The position numbers and the translations under genes are program-made. The notes beneath the pieces were generated by a model, which ran no database searches, was not told the DNA's origin, and was given only the letters and a program-made list of their open reading frames with translations. From an uncultured Phascolarctobacterium sp. (lineage in GTDB: Bacteria > Bacillota > Negativicutes > Acidaminococcales > Acidaminococcaceae): DNA of 48,919 nucleotides. The stretch lies in the NCBI GenBank assembly GCA_934234275.1, contig CAKQHU010000001.1, positions 1 through 48,919 on the forward strand, read 5' to 3'. Below are positions 46,699 through 48,919 of the stretch, piece after piece; within the stretch, counting starts at the first letter, position 1; every line of letters starts with the position of its first letter.

Positions 46699-48024
46699 AT
46701 GAGTCAAAATTTCTTGGAGCGATGTAATGAGAAAATGCAATCAATATATGATTACTGCGGAACAAAAGCTAAGCAGTTGTATGCCGAGCTTTTGGCAGCA
46801 GTACAGTCCTTATATAATCACTGTGAAGTGAAAGCACGCGAATTTTACGCTATGCTTTTAGAGAAAGTGCAGTTATTATACAATGACTGGTTAGAAAAAA
46901 TAGTTGCGATTGTTGCACAGGTGAAGGCAGTAATAGCTGTTGCCGCAGCTGTTGCAAAAATTCAACTGACTATGCTTGAGCGTCGTGTGCGTCTGCAGGT
47001 TATGAGCTTTGTAAATAAGCTGCAGGCTAAGCAGCAGGAGATTGTCGGACGTATTCAGGCTAAAAAGCGTAGGGTTGTAGGGCGTATAAAAGCACGCTAT
47101 CATGCGCTGCGCAGTACCTGGCGCCGTAATCAGCATTTCACCTTCTGGTTTATTCCGGCAGATGGTCAGAATATCGCTAGAACCCATGTAAAAAAGACTC
47201 ATTTGAAATATGCTATGACAGCAGTTGCTTCATTCCTTGTTTTTGTGTCTTGTACTATCGGTGTACTGGCTCATTTTGCTGTGCAAAACGAGCAGCAGAA
47301 GCAGGAGTTGGCTGCTTATAAGCAGACTAAATCCGAGCAGGAGCAGACTATCAGACAATTACGCCTGATGGCAGAAACTAACCAGAAGAAGCTGGCAGCT
47401 TTGTCTAAGCTGGAAGACCAGGTTCGCAGCCAGATGGAAAAAAGCGGTGCACAGCTTCCTCCTAAGAGCAATGCTTCCGATTATGCAGGTCAGGGCGGTC
47501 CTGTATTGGGTTCTGCCAACCCGGCAAACATTGTGTTGGAGCAGGAAAAGAACATCGGTCTTGAGGCCGATGCGAAAAAAGTTGATTTGGAAAATTTGCT
47601 GAGCGCTATTGAAGCTGAGAACTATCGTCGTGAGGTTACTCCGAGCCAATGGCCTACCAGTGGCGGTTATATTTCCTCTTCTTTCGGCGGTCGTGCTAAT
47701 CCCTTTGGCGGTTATGGCCGTGACTGGCATCCGGGTATTGATATTGCTACTGATTATGGCGAGCCGGTTTATGCCAGTGCAGCAGGCTATGTACAGCAGG
47801 CAGGCTGGTATGGCGGTTATGGGATTTATGCGCGTATAAACCATGATTATGGCTATCAGACAGCATATGGTCATATGAGCCGTGTTGTCTGCAGTGCAGG
47901 ACAATATGTGAAAAAAGGCGAGATTATCGGTTATGTCGGCAGCACCGGCTACAGCACTGGTCCGCATCTGCATTTTGAAGTTATTCATTATGGCGAGCAG
48001 GTTGATCCTTCCAGCCTGATGTAA
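46699..48024 (+). CDS. Membrane-anchored M23 (LytM) peptidase
   Basis: A 441-residue envelope protein. The first 150 residues are a helical, basic cytoplasmic part with repeated CxxKAKxLY-like units (YCGTKAKQLYAELLAAVQSL, HCEVKAREFYAMLLEKVQ). A transmembrane helix follows at about 172-192, then a periplasmic coiled coil, and a C-terminal M23 domain with HPGIDIA (first His and Asp), YGHM and HLHFEV (zinc ligands). All catalytic residues are present, so it probably cleaves peptidoglycan cross-links. The long N-terminal intracellular repeat region is unusual for the family. Start: AAAGGAG at good spacing. Confidence 0.88.
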   Translation: MSQNFLERCNEKMQSIYDYCGTKAKQLYAELLAAVQSLYNHCEVKAREFYAMLLEKVQLLYNDWLEKIVAIVAQVKAVIAVAAAVAKIQLTMLERRVRLQVMSFVNKLQAKQQEIVGRIQAKKRRVVGRIKARYHALRSTWRRNQHFTFWFIPADGQNIARTHVKKTHLKYAMTAVASFLVFVSCTIGVLAHFAVQNEQQKQELAAYKQTKSEQEQTIRQLRLMAETNQKKLAALSKLEDQVRSQMEKSGAQLPPKSNASDYAGQGGPVLGSANPANIVLEQEKNIGLEADAKKVDLENLLSAIEAENYRREVTPSQWPTSGGYISSSFGGRANPFGGYGRDWHPGIDIATDYGEPVYASAAGYVQQAGWYGGYGIYARINHDYGYQTAYGHMSRVVCSAGQYVKKGEIIGYVGSTGYSTGPHLHFEVIHYGEQVDPSSLM

Positions 48025-48055
48025 TTGTGACTGATAATCAGATATTAAAAATTTT

Positions 48056-48088
48056 AAGTTCGTCGTGCTTTGTGCGACGAACTTTTTT
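48056..48088 (+). terminator. Terminator after the M23 peptidase
   Basis: AAGTTCGTCG pairs with CGACGAACTT (48056-48065 with 48075-48084), followed by a long T run. Confidence 0.9.
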
Positions 48089-48121
48089 TAAGCAAAAAAG
48101 AAATAAATTTCAGAAATATCA

Positions 48122-48150
48122 TTTACATATGTTCTGACGAATGCTACAAT
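48122..48150 (+). promoter_or_regulatory. Promoter of the dha operon
   Basis: TTTACA (48122-48127), 17-bp spacer, TACAAT (48145-48150) with TG two bases upstream. It lies 27 bases before dhaL. Confidence 0.6.
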
Positions 48151-48177
48151 GAGGATAACGAAAGGAGCGGATGAACT

Positions 48178-48795
48178 ATGCTTACTTTAGAAATGCTGGA
48201 AAAAATGCTTTTGGCAGCAGCAGTTGAGCTTGAAGAAAAAAGCAAAATGCTGTGCGAGCTGGACAGCGTAGCAGGTGATGGTGACCATGGCGTTACTATT
48301 GCGCGTATGGCAGAGGCCATGAAAAAGAAAGTAGAAGCGCATGACAGCGCTAATATTAAAGATTTGCTTGATGATTTGAGCATGGCTTTTATGAACAGCA
48401 ACGGTGGCAGTGCAGGACCTTTATGGGGCACTGTTTTTGGCGGACTGGCCGATGCTGCACCTGAGGATGCTAAGGAGGTTTCTTTGGAAGAGCTTCACGC
48501 TATGCTGGCTCAGGCTAAAGAGGATTTTGAGGATATTTCCAAAGCTAAAATCGGTGATAAGACGATGGTTGATGCTCTGTATCCCGCACTTGAAGCAGGT
48601 ATGGCAGCCGAAGGTGATGCGAAGACAGTCTTTGCGGCTATGGGCAAGGCTGCAGCCGAGGGCGCAGAAAAAACCGCTGACATGGTAGCACGCTTCGGTC
48701 GTGCTAAAAACGTCGGTGAACGCAGTCTGGGTACTAAGGATCCCGGTGCAACGTCTATTTCTATTCTGCTGACAGCAATGGCTGCCGCAATCTGA
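48178..48795 (+). CDS. dhaL: Dihydroxyacetone kinase subunit DhaL
   Basis: A 205-residue protein of the DhaL family, the ADP-binding subunit of dihydroxyacetone kinase. The Mg-ADP binding aspartates are in VAGDGDHGVTIARM (about 37-49). NSNGGSAGPLWGTVFGGLAD and the C-terminal GRAKNVGERSLGTKDPGATS are the family signatures for nucleotide binding. In the PEP-dependent type, ADP stays bound and is recharged by DhaM; in others, ATP is used directly. The dhaK gene follows 59 bases later. Gene order L then K, and the lack of visible dhaM, leave the type open. A related substrate other than dihydroxyacetone is possible. Confidence 0.9.
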   Translation: MLTLEMLEKMLLAAAVELEEKSKMLCELDSVAGDGDHGVTIARMAEAMKKKVEAHDSANIKDLLDDLSMAFMNSNGGSAGPLWGTVFGGLADAAPEDAKEVSLEELHAMLAQAKEDFEDISKAKIGDKTMVDALYPALEAGMAAEGDAKTVFAAMGKAAAEGAEKTADMVARFGRAKNVGERSLGTKDPGATSISILLTAMAAAI

Positions 48796-48854
48796 TTTGC
48801 TGATAAAGCGCAAGCTTAAAAAACAATAAAATAAATAAAAACGGAGGCGTCATT

Positions 48855-48919
48855 ATGCAAAAATTCATTAACAATCCGGAAAATCTGACAAGTGAATTAT
48901 TGGAAGGTCTTGTGTTATC
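48855..48919 (+). CDS. dhaK: Dihydroxyacetone kinase subunit DhaK (3' truncated by window end)
   Basis: Only the first 21 codons are present: MQKFINNPENLTSELLEGLV matches the DhaK N-terminus (M-K-K-x-I-N-D-x-x-x-v). ACGGAGG lies nine bases upstream. The substrate-binding His lies beyond the window. The call is supported by dhaL directly before it. Confidence 0.8.
   Translation, partial: MQKFINNPENLTSELLEGLVL

Overview
The window carries a complete temperate siphovirus prophage (about 37.1 kb, 8142-45229) integrated into the 3' half of a tRNA-Thr(CGT) gene, flanked by host chromosome. The host looks like a gut-type low/mid-GC Firmicute, most likely of the Negativicutes (Phascolarctobacterium/Acidaminococcus-like). 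This is an inference from gene content and style (strong purine-rich ribosome binding sites, tRNAs with encoded CCA, Mrp/complex-I-like ion-pump genes, LarA, DhaL/DhaK) and not a proven identification.

Left flank (1-8187): the end of a membrane ion-translocating operon (MnhC/NuoK-like subunit, three large antiporter-like subunits and one small membrane protein), closed by a strong terminator; then an EamA/DMT-type transporter, a LarA-family nickel racemase, an XRE regulator with a near-consensus promoter, and tRNA-Thr.

Prophage lysogeny module (8190-10457): leftward tyrosine integrase with a 28-codon coupled leader ORF, ImmA/IrrE-type metallopeptidase and XRE repressor; then a divergent control region with two related operators that overlap the leftward and rightward promoters. 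Early/replication module (10529-20323, rightward): small unknown genes, a DUF3846-like protein, an XRE protein, an excisionase-like protein, an exported LysM protein, Gp157, ERF, HNH, a NinB-like protein, a DnaD-type replisome organiser with origin-like repeats inside its gene, Lar-like, DUF3310, SSB, a start-less Cys-rich ORF, DUF1064 and a late-regulator-like protein. Two homologous intercistronic RNA elements of about 70 nt with a T-loop-like hairpin lie in this operon.

Late module (20355-44255): a promoter, a noncoding leader of about 330 nt holding a 101-nt tRNA-like cloverleaf and ending in a terminator, then an unusual four-gene cassette (ParB-like, unknown partner, TET-associated-type glycosyltransferase, radical SAM enzyme) directly ahead of terminase. 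This cassette resembles phage DNA hypermodification operons. Packaging, head and tail genes follow in canonical order: TerS, TerL, portal, MuF with a C-terminal JAB-like domain, scaffold, capsid, connectors, tail tube, gpG/gpGT frameshift pair, tape measure, Dit, hub, a large set of Gly-rich and modular fibre genes, XhlA-like protein, holin, amidase. A putative lysogenic-conversion membrane protein sits at the right end beside paired 11-bp-spaced GGGAAC repeats that match those at the left end.

Right flank (45230-48919): the displaced original tRNA-Thr terminator, two promoter-plus-terminator units that look like small RNAs, a small basic protein gene, tRNA-Ala(GGC), a membrane-anchored M23 peptidase with a palindrome over its promoter, and the start of a dihydroxyacetone-kinase operon (dhaL, then dhaK cut by the window end).

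The points most worth following are the ParB/glycosyltransferase/radical SAM cassette, with a C8 tract at the junction of its first two genes, and the tRNA-like noncoding RNAs of the early and late operons.
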